Source of the DNA: Streptomyces ferrugineus
GTDB taxonomy: Bacteria > Actinomycetota > Actinomycetes > Streptomycetales > Streptomycetaceae
Assembly (NCBI RefSeq): GCF_015160855.1
Contig: NZ_CP063373.1
Location: 5,394,001 to 5,458,000, forward strand
Length of the DNA stretch: 64,000 nucleotides
Direction of reading: 5' to 3'
Below are positions 17,644 to 26,939 of this stretch, piece after piece; positions within the stretch are counted from its first letter, which is position 1, and each line of letters opens with the position of its first letter. The position numbers were made by a program, and so were the translations under genes. A model generated the notes under the pieces. It was not told where the DNA came from, did no database searches, and was given only the letters and a program-made list of their open reading frames with translations.

Positions 17644-18078
17644 TCAGTCGAGACAGAACTCGTTGCCCTCGATGTCCTGCATCACGATGCACGACTCGTT
17701 GTCGTCATCGGCGAGCAGTAGCCGCACGCGTACCGCGCCGAGCGCCACCAGCCGTGTGCATTCGGCCTCGAGCACGGCCAGGCGCTCTTCACCCACGAGC
17801 CCGGTGCCGACCCGCACGTCGAGATGCACCCGATTCTTGACCACCTTTCCCTCGGGAACCCGTTGGAAGAACAGCCGCGGGCCCACACCCGAGGGATCAC
17901 CGCACGCGAACCACGAACCCCGATCCTCGGGAGGCTGCGAGCGATCGAAATCGTCCCACGTGGCAAACCCCTTCGGCGGCGGCGGTACGACGTACCCCAG
18001 CACCTCGCACCAGAAGCGAGCGACGCGCTCAGGTTCCGCGCAGTCGAAGGTGACTTGGAACTGCTTGATCGAAGACAT
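17644..18078 (-). CDS. VOC-fold protein (glyoxalase-like)
   Basis: About 144 aa. It begins QFQVTFDCAEPERVARFWCE and ends IVMQDIEGNEFCLD, the Glyoxalase_6-type pattern seen in many Streptomyces VOC proteins. A central VKNRVHLDVRVG strand supplies the usual metal-ligand histidine. The substrate is unknown. It is closely similar in pattern to the protein encoded at 45793-46248 (same FWxE(V/A)LGY and KNRxHxD blocks). It is convergent with ltrA. Confidence 0.88.
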   Translation of the reverse strand: MSSIKQFQVTFDCAEPERVARFWCEVLGYVVPPPPKGFATWDDFDRSQPPEDRGSWFACGDPSGVGPRLFFQRVPEGKVVKNRVHLDVRVGTGLVGEERLAVLEAECTRLVALGAVRVRLLLADDDNESCIVMQDIEGNEFCLD

Positions 18079-18107
18079 CGGCGCACCATAGCAAGGGGGT
18101 GTCGTCG

Positions 18108-19646
18108 CTACGAGGCGTAGGTCTCGAACTCGGCCACCTTCGGAGTGCCGGAGGCCCCGGTGATCTCAAAGGTGATCTTCTTCAGCGAGATCTGCGGGAA
18201 CGTGATGACGCCCGCACCGCTGCCGCTGGTGAGCACCGCACCCGTATCCGCGTTCAACAGCCGCCAGGAGCCGATGACCCCCGAGGAGCCGGCCGCCTCC
18301 CGGATGGCGACGCGCGATACCGACGTCGCCGAACCCCACTTGACGGAGACCGACCCCGTCGAGCCGGCCGGTGACCAGTACGTGCCCATGTCCCCGTCAC
18401 GGACATTGCCGTAGCTGGTGCCGTCGGCCTTGCTGGAGCCGTCGGAGCCGGCGCCGATACTGAGGTTGGTGCCGCTGGGCTGGGTCGGATCCGCCGTGGG
18501 TGTGGTGGTGGGCGGGGACGTGGGAGCCGTCGGGCTGGAAGTCGGCGTCTGTGTCGAGCAGTTGCCGTCGGACACCTGCAGACCGGTGCCCGCGCCCGCG
18601 GTCCGGCTCACGACGTCGGGGACGCACGCGGCGGCGTCGAGCGCGTAGGAGTAGGGGATGCTCACCGTGGTGTTGGACTGGGGGTTCGGACCCGCGGGGT
18701 AGTTGTCGCTTCCGGGGCTGGACCATGTGACGTTGTCGAAGACGTTGCCGCCGACCTGCCAATAGCCGCGCTGGTCCGTGTAGAAGGTGCCCAGGACGTC
18801 CTTGGAGTCCTCGAAGTAGTTGTTCTCCACCCTTGCCTTGGCTCCGGCCCGTGAGTTGATGCCGGACTCGTTCAGGCTGACGTAGTGGTTGTTGTAGATG
18901 TGGGCTGTCCCGCCGCGCAGCAGGGGGGTTCGGGAGTCGATGTTCTCGTAGAGGTTGTGGTGGAAGGTGACGTACCCGTTGGACAGATCGCTCTCGCTGG
19001 AACCGATCAGGCCGCCTCGGCCGGAGTTGCGCAGCGTGCTGTACGACAGCGTCACGTACTGCGTGTTGTCCTTCATGTCGAACAGGCCGTCATAGCCCTC
19101 CGACTCGCCCCCGGACGCCTCCAGGGTGGCGTGGTCGACCCAGACGTTGCGGACGTCGCTCTCCATGCCGATGGCGTCGCCGCCGTTGGAGGTGGGCGAG
19201 CCGGACTTCTTCACGTTCCGGACCGTCACGTCCTGGATGATGATGTTGCTCGACTCGCGCAGGTGGATGCCCAGTTGGTCGAAGACGGCACCGCTGCCGA
19301 CCCCGACGAGGGTGACGTTGCTGATCTGCTTCAGCTCGATGACACCGGCGGCCGTGTTGCAGCTGTCGCCCGACACCTTCGCGGTGTTGCCGTGGTTGAT
19401 GGTCCCCTCGACCTCGATGATGATCGGCGTGCTGCTGGCGGCCCGGCCGCAGAGCGCCGCGTGGATCTCGGTACCCGTGGTCGCGCGGACCCTCTGCCCG
19501 CCGGCTCCACCCGTGGTCCCGCCGTTCTGCGTCGCGTAGCCGGTCGCGGCCGAGGCCTCCGGCATCGACAGGGCGACGCCGACCGCGGCCGCCAGGGCCA
19601 TCGCGGCCGACGCCGCGGACAATCGCAGTGCGACAGGTCTTCTCAT
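18108..19646 (-). CDS. Secreted pectate lyase (PL1) with C-terminal discoidin-like domain
   Basis: About 512 aa. A signal peptide (RRPVALRLSAASAAMALAAA to ASA) precedes a parallel beta-helix pectate lyase domain: GVGSGAVFDQLGIHLRESSN, NVWVDHATLEASGGES, YDGLFDMKDNTQYVTLSYST and GRGGLIGSSESD. A Pro/Thr/Ser linker (about 375-400) leads to a C-terminal F5/8-type carbohydrate-binding domain (GNVRDGDMGTYWSPAGSTGS). It cleaves polygalacturonate by beta-elimination outside the cell. ATG 19646 is chosen because AGGAG lies seven bases upstream; ATG 19664 is less well placed. The LacI-type palindrome at 20053 lies about 400 bp upstream. Confidence 0.92.
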   Translation of the reverse strand: MRRPVALRLSAASAAMALAAAVGVALSMPEASAATGYATQNGGTTGGAGGQRVRATTGTEIHAALCGRAASSTPIIIEVEGTINHGNTAKVSGDSCNTAAGVIELKQISNVTLVGVGSGAVFDQLGIHLRESSNIIIQDVTVRNVKKSGSPTSNGGDAIGMESDVRNVWVDHATLEASGGESEGYDGLFDMKDNTQYVTLSYSTLRNSGRGGLIGSSESDLSNGYVTFHHNLYENIDSRTPLLRGGTAHIYNNHYVSLNESGINSRAGAKARVENNYFEDSKDVLGTFYTDQRGYWQVGGNVFDNVTWSSPGSDNYPAGPNPQSNTTVSIPYSYALDAAACVPDVVSRTAGAGTGLQVSDGNCSTQTPTSSPTAPTSPPTTTPTADPTQPSGTNLSIGAGSDGSSKADGTSYGNVRDGDMGTYWSPAGSTGSVSVKWGSATSVSRVAIREAAGSSGVIGSWRLLNADTGAVLTSGSGAGVITFPQISLKKITFEITGASGTPKVAEFETYAS

Positions 19647-20392
19647 CTCGTCTCCTGAGTTCATCGAGGGTCACCATGGCTTTGGTCGCGCATGGGCGTG
19701 CGACAGCCGGGACTTGTGACAGGTGGGGTCGAGCTGGGTCGGGCATGGCGCTCGTCGAGGTGCCCGTCGTCACGGGGTTCTGGGGCATGCCGAGTCGCGA
19801 CGCACGAGCGGTCGCCGCGGGTCTGCCGTGTACCGGCGGGAACCCGTGTCCTGCGGGTTTGTGTTACGAGAAGCCGTCGCCTGCGTGGACGCGGCGGATG
19901 GTGCGGCATGTGCGTGTCATGACGTGCACCCTTCGTTCCACGACATGGCACCGCTGTGCGGATGCCTGCATGTCGATTCACCGGCGGCTCGTGCACACGT
20001 CGCGGCGGCCCCCGCGACGATCGGCCCTCCCGGCAGGTTCCCAACTCACCGAGAAAGCGCTTTCCGAGTGGTGACGATAGGACCCGTTCGGCCGACCGAC
20101 AAGACTGTCGGCCAAATTTGGTTCACATTCTCGAATGGTCCGGGAGGGGATTCACAGCTTGGGACGGCTTGACTGCAGGAGTTGATGGTCTCGCCGGGAG
20201 CAAGGTCGGAACAGCCGATCCAGTACATGAACAGAGAACACCTACATGTACCCCTACACGACCAAGATCTCCCGGCGTCCGTGGAGCGGTCCGACCTACC
20301 TGAGAATCTCAACAAGCGCGCGGACAGCAGGAGTTCGGACATAGGTTGTGCCATGAATGATCCACGCCTCGACTGAAGGACGGACACGACTG
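19647..20392. other. Long intergenic region between pectate lyase and methyltransferase genes
   Basis: About 745 bp between divergent genes. Apart from the 12-bp palindrome at 20053-20064 I see no gene, and frames here lack motifs. It is AT-richer near 20090-20380 than the neighbouring coding DNA, which fits a promoter region. Confidence 0.5.
20053..20064. promoter_or_regulatory. LacI-type palindromic operator
   Basis: GAAAGCGCTTTC is a perfect 12-bp palindrome with the central GCGC typical of LacI-family operators for sugar genes in Streptomyces. It is most likely an operator for the secreted pectate lyase gene, although it is about 400 bp from that start. No LacI regulator gene lies nearby. 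Confidence 0.5.
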
Positions 20393-21205
20393 ATGAGCGA
20401 CCCTGTGGCGGCGCCAGAACCGGCGGATCGGAGGATCGACACGTCGGTCCCGCACTCCGCACGCATCTGGAACTACTGGCTCGGCGGCAAGGACAACTAC
20501 CGCGTCGACGAGGAAGCCGGCGACGCGTACACCGCGGTCTTCCCCGGCATCGTCACCATCGCCCGGTCCAGCCGTGCCTTCCTGCGTCGCAACATCACCC
20601 ATCTCGTCTCCGAGGCGGGGATCCGGCAATTCCTGGACATCGGGACCGGCCTTCCGACCGCCCAGAACACCCACGAGGTCGCTCAGGGACTCGCGCCCGA
20701 GACACGGATCGTCTACGTCGACAACGATCCGATGGTCCTGGCCCACGCTCGGGCCCTTCTCTACTCGACCCACGAGGGCGCGACCGCGTACGTCGACGCC
20801 GACGTCACGGACCCCGGCCGCATCCTCGCGGCCGCCGCCGAGACACTGGACCTCGGCCGACCCACCGCGCTCATCCTCAGCAACATCCTGGGCCACGTCT
20901 CCGACTACGCCCAGGCCCGATCCATCGTCACCCGGCTGATGGGTGCCCTGCCTTCGGGCAGTTACCTCTCCATCAACGACGGGTCCCTCGGTATCGACCC
21001 GGTCTTCGAACAGGCTCAGGACGCCTACAACAGCAGCGGCGCGGTCCCGTACATTCTGCGCACCGTCGACGAGATCACCACGTTCTTCGACGGCCTGGAA
21101 CTGATCGAGCCGGGCGTCGTCTCGGTCACGCAGTGGCGTCCGGAGCCCGGTTCACCCACTCCGGAGGCCATAGCCGAGCACGGTGGGCTCGCCCGGAAGG
21201 CGTAG
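20393..21205 (+). CDS. DUF574 SAM-dependent methyltransferase
   Basis: About 270 aa. It has the actinobacterial family signature HSARIWNYWLGGKDNYRVDE near the N-terminus, a SAM-binding FLDIGTGLPTAQNTHEVAQ motif, IVYVDNDPMVLAHARALL, and LSNILGHVSD. These proteins are plentiful in Streptomyces, often beside regulators; substrates are mostly unknown. ATG 20393 (MSDPVAAPE) is preferred; an in-frame ATG at 20357 would add 12 residues. Confidence 0.92.
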   Translation: MSDPVAAPEPADRRIDTSVPHSARIWNYWLGGKDNYRVDEEAGDAYTAVFPGIVTIARSSRAFLRRNITHLVSEAGIRQFLDIGTGLPTAQNTHEVAQGLAPETRIVYVDNDPMVLAHARALLYSTHEGATAYVDADVTDPGRILAAAAETLDLGRPTALILSNILGHVSDYAQARSIVTRLMGALPSGSYLSINDGSLGIDPVFEQAQDAYNSSGAVPYILRTVDEITTFFDGLELIEPGVVSVTQWRPEPGSPTPEAIAEHGGLARKA

Positions 21206-21272
21206 CCGGCGGGCCACGGGACGGGAGGGGCCGACGACGTCCCTCGCGTGCTGAACGGTTGTCGGGCACACT

Positions 21273-22121
21273 GTGCCGGTGGAATACGTCGGCCGGGTGC
21301 CCTGTCCGCCCCTCGACCGGTTCGTCGACGACATCTACTGCCTGACCGGGGTGCCGCGCCACCGCCGGATGAACATCCCGCCGATGCCGTCGGCGCACCT
21401 GTTCCTCAACCTGGGCGGACCCGTCCGCTTGCGGGACTCCGACCCTGCGGTGCCGCCGGCGGTGTTGGCCGATGGGTGGTTCTTGGGCGTATGGACCAGG
21501 CGTTTCCTCGTCGAGTATCCCGCACGGGTGCGGCTGGTCGGGGTGCACTTCAAGCCGTGGGGGATGTCGCCGTTCCTCGACATGCCGGCGAGTGAGCTGC
21601 GGGACCGATGGGTACCGGTCGACGCCGTGTGGCGACGGTCGGTGGACCGGATTCGCAACCAGGTCGGCGACATCGCGTCGGCGACCGAGACACTGCGGGT
21701 GCTGGAAGCGGAGCTGCTGTCGCGACTCGCCGAGGCGCCGTCGCGCGGTCTCGACCTGGTGCTGCACGCAGGCGGGCGTCTGGAGATGTCCGACGGAACG
21801 ATCCCGATCGGTGCGCTGACCGCGCGCGCCGGGGTGAGTGGCAACCACCTGGCCGCGCAGTTCAAGGCCCATGTCGGGGTCACCCCGAAGCGGGTGGCGC
21901 GGATCTACCGCTTCGCGCGGCTGATCACGTCCGTGGACACCCTGCGTCCGGTCGACTGGTCGGAACTCGCGCACGCGGCAGGCTACTTCGACCGGGCTCA
22001 TTTCAGCAGGGAGTTCAAAGACTTCACCGGCCACACCCCGACGGAGTACCTGGCCCTGCGGCGCCGATTCCCCGCCGAACCGGGGTTCCCGCCGGACGCA
22101 GGTCCGATGCCCGCTGATTGA
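21273..22121 (+). CDS. AraC-family transcriptional regulator (DUF6597-type sensor)
   Basis: About 282 aa. The N-terminal sensor-like region (PPLDRFVDDIYCLTG, RRMNIPPMPSAHLFLNLGG, VRLVGVHFKPWGMSPFL) is of the type common in actinobacterial AraC proteins. The C-terminal HTH pair includes IGALTARAGVSGNHLAAQFK and WSELAHAAGYFDRAHFSREF. It starts with GTG. The next gene, 74 bp downstream on the same strand, is a DHFR-like reductase and may be its target; this pairing is common in actinobacteria. Confidence 0.9.
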   Translation: MPVEYVGRVPCPPLDRFVDDIYCLTGVPRHRRMNIPPMPSAHLFLNLGGPVRLRDSDPAVPPAVLADGWFLGVWTRRFLVEYPARVRLVGVHFKPWGMSPFLDMPASELRDRWVPVDAVWRRSVDRIRNQVGDIASATETLRVLEAELLSRLAEAPSRGLDLVLHAGGRLEMSDGTIPIGALTARAGVSGNHLAAQFKAHVGVTPKRVARIYRFARLITSVDTLRPVDWSELAHAAGYFDRAHFSREFKDFTGHTPTEYLALRRRFPAEPGFPPDAGPMPAD

Positions 22122-22195
22122 TTTCTTACATGCCCGGACGCCTCCAGGGGCGACAAGATCGAGGGAGCACACGCAGGGAGAGCCGAGGAGGACCC

Positions 22196-22807
22196 GTGGG
22201 CACAGTGATCATGCACAACGTGGTGTCGGTGGACGGCTTCATCGCCGACACCAACGACGACGTCGGGCCACTCCACGACTGGTATTTCAGCGGGGACACC
22301 CCGATCACCGAAGGCGGCGACCAGCAGTACGACCACTCCAGCGTCGGAAGCGGCTTCCAGGTCTCACGTGCATCGGCGGAGTACGTCCGGCCGATGTGGG
22401 AGTCGATTGGCACGATCGTGATGGGCCGCCACTTCTTCGACCTGATGAACGGCTGGGAAGGCAACCAGCCCGCTGGCGACCACGTGGTCGTGGTGTCCCA
22501 TCGGCCCAAGCCCGAGGGCTGGCACCCCGAGGCGTCGTTCCACTTCGTCGACGACGTGAGGGCTGCGATCGACAAGGCCCAGGAGCTCGCCGGTGAGCGA
22601 GTCGTCGCCGTGAGCGCCGGTGAGGTGGGCGGTCAGATCCTCACGGCCGGCCTCGTGGACGAGGTGGCCATGGACGTGGTGCCGGTGGTCTTCGGGTCGG
22701 GCAAACGCTACTTCGGCAGCATCGACGGCCAGCATCTGCTGGAGGATCCCCACGTGGTCATCCAGGGCGACCGGGTGCTGCACCTCAGGTTCAAGGTACG
22801 CCGCTAG
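22196..22807 (+). CDS. Dihydrofolate reductase-like (RibD C-terminal) family protein
   Basis: About 203 aa. It begins [19 protein letters not shown] and has [29 protein letters not shown] and [20 protein letters not shown], the RibD/DHFR-like NADPH-dependent reductase pattern. The physiological substrate is unknown. GTG 22196 follows GAGGAGGA, which decides the start; an open frame from 22118 is discarded. It is downstream of and probably regulated by the AraC gene. Confidence 0.9.
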   Translation: MGTVIMHNVVSVDGFIADTNDDVGPLHDWYFSGDTPITEGGDQQYDHSSVGSGFQVSRASAEYVRPMWESIGTIVMGRHFFDLMNGWEGNQPAGDHVVVVSHRPKPEGWHPEASFHFVDDVRAAIDKAQELAGERVVAVSAGEVGGQILTAGLVDEVAMDVVPVVFGSGKRYFGSIDGQHLLEDPHVVIQGDRVLHLRFKVRR

Positions 22808-23791
22808 AGATCTTCAGTGGCTGAGGTTGCGCCGGTGTGAGGTCCAGGCCGGTCTTGGCGAGGTTCGCCTGTGACCGTTTGAGGTGGGACCACACCGTCT
22901 CGACCGGGTTGAGTTCGGTGCGTACGGTGGCAGCTGGTTGGACGGTGAGCCAGTCCCGGTTCGCGACCGGCTGCCGCATCGCGCGGCTGACATGGGTGTT
23001 CAAGTTGTCCCGGACCAGCGCGATCGAGTCGCCGAGTCGCTGGTGGGCTGGGCGGCGTCCGGCAGCCGCGCGTAGTCGGTAGCGGTGAAGCCCTTGCGTT
23101 GCCGGCGCGGTCCGCGGTCGACGAGGGTGCGGTAGATCAGCCGCGGTCGGCGGCCGGGCTCGGTGGCGATCAGTCCCGCCAGCGAGCTGCGTTTGGTGCC
23201 GGCCGCGGTCACCGCCACGACCGGGGTGTGGCCCCTTCGGCGGCTTCAGCCCCTGGCCGGACTCGTCCTGGAAGCAGAGCCAGGCACCCAGGTGTGCCGC
23301 CGTCCTTTTGTCACCCGTCAGTCCACCTCCCGCCAGGCCGCGACGCGCTCCTCGTCGCGCTCGGCCGCCCGACGGGTGGGCATCTGCATGCTCCAGCCGA
23401 TCCGGTGCGGCAGCAGGTCCACCCCGGCCAGGGTGTACTCCACCCGGAAGCGGCGGAGGATCACTTCCGCGATCCTCTCCAGCGTCCAGCACTGATTCCC
23501 ACTCCATCCGTGCGCGGACGGCCCGGCATCCAACTGGCGCCTCCAGCAAGCGCAACCGCTGAGGCGACAGCCAGCAACGCGCGCCGCCCGGCCCCTTCGA
23601 GGCCACCGCCTGGCGCCCACCCGCGGCCAGGGCGTGGCGCCAACGGTTGGCCGACATCCGCGTCACCCTGAAGTGCCGGGCCACCTCACGAACAGTGGCA
23701 CCTGCCTCGATCATGTCGGCCGCAGCCCGGCGCACCCGCTCCCGCCGGACCGGTCCTCGGCGCTCAACCCGCCGCCGTCCGGATACCTCAT
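22800..23791 (-). pseudogene. Decayed IS630-family transposase
   Basis: Pieces in several minus-strand frames reconstruct an IS630 transposase: [13 protein letters not shown] at 23791, [20 protein letters not shown] with the second helix, [40 protein letters not shown] (first catalytic Asp), [11 protein letters not shown] (second Asp) and [15 protein letters not shown] (Glu). At least four frameshifts separate them, although one frame happens to lack stops across the region. It is not functional. Terminal repeats were not identified. Confidence 0.85.
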
Positions 23792-23925
23792 GCTTCCGGC
23801 CCAGCGAATCCCGCGTCAGCCGCCAACCAGGCTGAGGACCCTGGCCGTTAGAGATCTCCCACACCGGCGGGCCCTGCGTCCGTCCGACCGACGGTCAGTC
23901 TTGCTGCGCCCTTCTCAGCCCCACG

Positions 23926-24435
23926 TCACCCAGCGGGTTCGATACGAAGGACGGCGGCGGTGTCACGGATCTCGACGACCTGAAGGCTCATGGTGTCGTT
24001 GATGGTCGCGGCGGGTCCCTCGTCGCAGCGCAGCTCGACGCCGCCACCGCCCTCCGAGGACACACCGCCACCACCGGCACAGCCCGAAACGCCGAAGCCC
24101 GACCCTGTCAGCGGCGCGACCATCTCGACCCCGTCGTCGCTGATCGCCTTCACCTCGATCGGCCCGAGGCCGTACGTTTCCGGCACGGTCACCACGTCCC
24201 CCACGGCGACCTCGATCTCGCACGTGCCGTCGGCACACGGCCCGGTCGCGGTCGGCGAGGGCGATTCCGTGGCGGTCTGCGCGGGAGTCGACGAGGAGCC
24301 GGACCCGCTGGGCCGGCCCTCGGCGGGGGACCCGTCCGACGAACCCGAGGAACACGACGGGAGCGCGGCGAACACGACAGCGACCACAAGGGCGACGGCG
24401 GCGGTGGATGACGTTCTGCGCATCATGGGCGCCAT
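23926..24435 (-). CDS. Putative lipoprotein of unknown function
   Basis: About 169 aa. The signal segment (TAAVALVVAVVFAALPSCSS) ends in a lipobox with Cys. A Ser/Pro/Thr-rich spacer follows, then a small domain (CEIEVAVGDVVTVPETYGLG, GSGFGVSGCAGGG, NDTMSLQVVEIRDTAAVLRI). It is predicted to be anchored outside the membrane. I do not recognise a family. Starts at 24435, 24426 or 24423 are possible; 24435 is used. It is divergent from the TetR gene. Confidence 0.75.
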   Translation of the reverse strand: MAPMMRRTSSTAAVALVVAVVFAALPSCSSGSSDGSPAEGRPSGSGSSSTPAQTATESPSPTATGPCADGTCEIEVAVGDVVTVPETYGLGPIEVKAISDDGVEMVAPLTGSGFGVSGCAGGGGVSSEGGGGVELRCDEGPAATINDTMSLQVVEIRDTAAVLRIEPAG

Positions 24436-24472
24436 GAAACCCCGCCCCGGCCGGGACCCCTCCCGGCCTCCC

Positions 24473-24511
24473 CGGCGGGTGCTCGCGGCGGGTGCTCGCG
24501 GCGGGTGCTCG
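24473..24511. repeat. 13-bp tandem repeat, three copies
   Basis: CGGCGGGTGCTCG occurs three times head to tail, followed by a partial CGGCGG. It lies between the lipoprotein and TetR genes, in their shared promoter region, and could affect spacing of regulatory sites. Confidence 0.8.
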
Positions 24512-24557
24512 CGGCGGAGGAATTTTTCCATCCAGACGTTTGTTTTAGGCTCGCCCC

Positions 24558-25127
24558 ATGGGCTATGACTCTTCCGCGACGCGTGCACGGCTGCTGAAGG
24601 CCGCGCACGACGAGTTCGTCGCTCACGGGCTCGCCGGAGCGCGCGTCGAGCGCATCGCCAAGAACGCGCCCGCCAACAAACAGGCCATCTACGCCTACTA
24701 CGGCTCCAAGGACGACCTCTTCGACGCCGTCCTGGAAGACCGCATCCGCATCCTGGCCGACGTCGTGCCCTTCACCCCGGATGACCTGGCCGCCTACGCC
24801 GGCGCTCTCTTCGACGCCTTCATCAACGACCCCGACCTCATCCGGCTCACTCAGTGGAAGACGCTGGAGCGGCCGGATGCGTCGGCGGCCGAGCTGGAGG
24901 CCCATCTCACCAAGGCGCAGGCCGTGGCCGACGCACATGGCACCGACCTGGAAACCGGCATGGACGCCCTCATGATCGCCCTCGCCGCCGCCCAGGCCTG
25001 GCTGTTCACCCCTCCCCCCATCCGCAACCCCGCGGGCGCCGACGAGGACGCCCGGCTGAAGCGGCACCGCGCCGCCGTGATCGCCTCGGTGGAGGCGCTG
25101 GCCGGGCGGCTGCTGCCGGCCAAGTGA
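24558..25127 (+). CDS. TetR-family transcriptional regulator
   Basis: About 189 aa. The HTH at residues 5-55 reads TRARLLKAAHDEFVAHGLAG, then RVERIAKNAPANKQAIYAYY and GSKDDLFDAVLEDRI. The C-terminal ligand domain resembles TetR_C regions of the YcdC type. The ligand is unknown. The ATG lies next to a short AT-rich promoter (24520-24550). The divergent lipoprotein gene is a possible target. Confidence 0.92.
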   Translation: MGYDSSATRARLLKAAHDEFVAHGLAGARVERIAKNAPANKQAIYAYYGSKDDLFDAVLEDRIRILADVVPFTPDDLAAYAGALFDAFINDPDLIRLTQWKTLERPDASAAELEAHLTKAQAVADAHGTDLETGMDALMIALAAAQAWLFTPPPIRNPAGADEDARLKRHRAAVIASVEALAGRLLPAK

Positions 25128-25203
25128 CGCACCTCGCCAGTACGTCGTGGAGCGTGGCTCCTCGCGCGGACTGAGCCGCGTTCTCGGGGATGCCGGCGAT
25201 TCG

Positions 25204-25749
25204 TCAGGCGTCCTGCGTCGGCGGCGGAGCTACGCCGCCGCGTCGTCCGCGATGTCGTGCCACGGCGTCGTTGTTGGCGCAGCGCACCGAACAGTAGGTG
25301 CGACGGCCGTTGCGGGAGGTGTCGACGAAAGCCAGACCACAGCCGCGGCGCGCACAACGGCCCAGTCGGTCGGCAGCCGCGAAGCACACGACATACGCGA
25401 GCCCGGCGGCGGTGACGGCTCGAATGTGGGCGGCGGCATCCGCGTCGGGAGTGCTGTAGTGCAGATGGGGCCGGCCGTCGTGCAGCGAGATGTGGGGCCT
25501 GGTGGAGGAGTCGGCGAGCAGTGCGTTGACGGCCTGGCACCGCCGGTCGACGTCCTGCGGTCCGAAGCAGGCCGCCAGGCGCCGGCTCCACTCCCAGATC
25601 TGGTTCGACTGCCCGGCGGTCAGCGCGCGGCGGGCTATTCCGTGTGCGGCGAGCAGGGGTTCCAGGTCCGACGGGCACGGTGACTCCGTGAGGTTGGCCA
25701 GGTCCGCGGCCAGCCGGGCAGCCTCCCCGCCGTAATGGTTGAAGTGCAT
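25204..25749 (-). CDS. CGNR zinc-finger protein (ABATE domain)
   Basis: About 181 aa. The N-terminal ABATE region leads to a C-terminal CGNR-type zinc finger: RCARRGCGLAFVDTSRNGRR followed by TYCSVRCANNDAVARHR. The CGNR tetrapeptide is replaced here by CANN. These are putative stress-related DNA-binding regulators. It starts 84 bp from the divergent EamA gene, which may be its target. Confidence 0.9.
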   Translation of the reverse strand: MHFNHYGGEAARLAADLANLTESPCPSDLEPLLAAHGIARRALTAGQSNQIWEWSRRLAACFGPQDVDRRCQAVNALLADSSTRPHISLHDGRPHLHYSTPDADAAAHIRAVTAAGLAYVVCFAAADRLGRCARRGCGLAFVDTSRNGRRTYCSVRCANNDAVARHRGRRGGVAPPPTQDA

Positions 25750-25832
25750 AAGACCATTACATCACCGTGGAGGGCAGCGCGTCCGGCGACGCAGATCCCG
25801 CAGGAGACCGCAGGAGACCGGAGGAGTCCACG

Positions 25833-26939
25833 GTGAAGGAGCCCCGCCCGTACCGACGGGACGCCGCAGCGGCACCAGCCCTGATGCTGGGCCAGATCTT
25901 CAGCCTTCAGGTGGGCTCGGCCTTGGCCAAGGACGCGTATACGACCGTCGGCCCAACGGCGTTGGCCGGTATGCGGATCGTCTTCTCCGCAGCCTTCCTG
26001 TGGCTGCTGGTCCGGCCGCGGCTGCGACAGGTCACGGCCCGGCAGTGGCGAGCGGCCATCTCGCTCGGCCTGGTTCTGGCGGCCATGAACCTGGCCTACT
26101 TCCATGCGATCGGCCATCTGCCGCTCGGGGTGGCTGCCACGTTGGAGTTGCTCGGCCCGCTCGGGCTGTCGGTTCTCCTGTCCCGTCGGCCGCAGCACGT
26201 CATGGCAGCGTTGCTGGCACTCGCCGGCGTACTGCTACTGGCCGCCCCGGGCGCATCTCTGCCTGCTGTCGGGGTTCTGCTCGGTATCACCGCGGCCGTG
26301 TGCCGGGCCGGGTACGTGGTGCTGAATCAGCGGGTCGGGCGGCTGTTCTCCGACTGGACGGGCCTCACTCTCGCTCTGGCCTGCGGCGCCTGTGTGCTGG
26401 CGCCGGTCGCCGCCTTCACCGACGGTGCGGTCGTGGCGGCCCACCCTGCCGTTCTGGGAACCGGGGCCGCGGTGGCCCTGTTGTCCTCGTTGATTCCGTA
26501 CTCGCTGGACATGACACTCCTGCGTCGCATCGACACGCGCACCTTCGGAGTGCTCCTCGCGCTGAGCCCCGCCGTAGGGGCGGGGATCGGATTCGCCTTG
26601 CTGCACGAACAGCTCACGGTGCGTCAGCTTGCCGCCACGGCGCTCATTGTCGTGGCCGGCGCCTGGTCGCTGCGGCGGGCGAGTCCGAGCGGCGTGCCCA
26701 CACGCAGCTCCGGTTCCCCATCCACGGCCACGCCCTCAGACGACGACCACTGCCCCTTCTGCTGGAGTCCCGTCTCCGGGCAGGTGCGCCGGTGGACCCT
26801 GCGGTCGCATCACCGCACCTCCGAAGGCGAGGTCGAGTACTGCTCCGGCGGATGCGGCTGCCAAGTCGTCGTGGTCAACGGAGAGATCGTCAAGGCCCTC
26901 GTCCGCCGACCGCAGGCAGCCCGCATCGGCCCGCAATGA
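25833..26939 (+). CDS. EamA/RhtA-type exporter with Cys-rich C-terminal domain
   Basis: About 368 aa. Ten hydrophobic helices make up two EamA repeats (LMLGQIFSLQVGSALAKDAY, LGLVLAAMNLAYFHAIGHLP, GVAATLELLGPLGLSVLLSR, LLSSLIPYSLDMTLLRRIDT), matching RhtA-like amino-acid or metabolite exporters. After the last helix a tail of about 65 residues carries HCPFCWSPVSGQVRRWT and EVEYCSGGCGCQVVVVNGEI, a compact zinc-ribbon-like Cys cluster not normal for the family. GTG 25833 is chosen because GGAGGAG lies six bases upstream; the open frame from 25767 is not needed. Confidence 0.85.
   Translation: MKEPRPYRRDAAAAPALMLGQIFSLQVGSALAKDAYTTVGPTALAGMRIVFSAAFLWLLVRPRLRQVTARQWRAAISLGLVLAAMNLAYFHAIGHLPLGVAATLELLGPLGLSVLLSRRPQHVMAALLALAGVLLLAAPGASLPAVGVLLGITAAVCRAGYVVLNQRVGRLFSDWTGLTLALACGACVLAPVAAFTDGAVVAAHPAVLGTGAAVALLSSLIPYSLDMTLLRRIDTRTFGVLLALSPAVGAGIGFALLHEQLTVRQLAATALIVVAGAWSLRRASPSGVPTRSSGSPSTATPSDDDHCPFCWSPVSGQVRRWTLRSHHRTSEGEVEYCSGGCGCQVVVVNGEIVKALVRRPQAARIGPQ

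Noticed and set aside
24473..24517. Possible iteron-type origin repeats
   Set aside because: Only three copies of 13 bp and no replication gene nearby.
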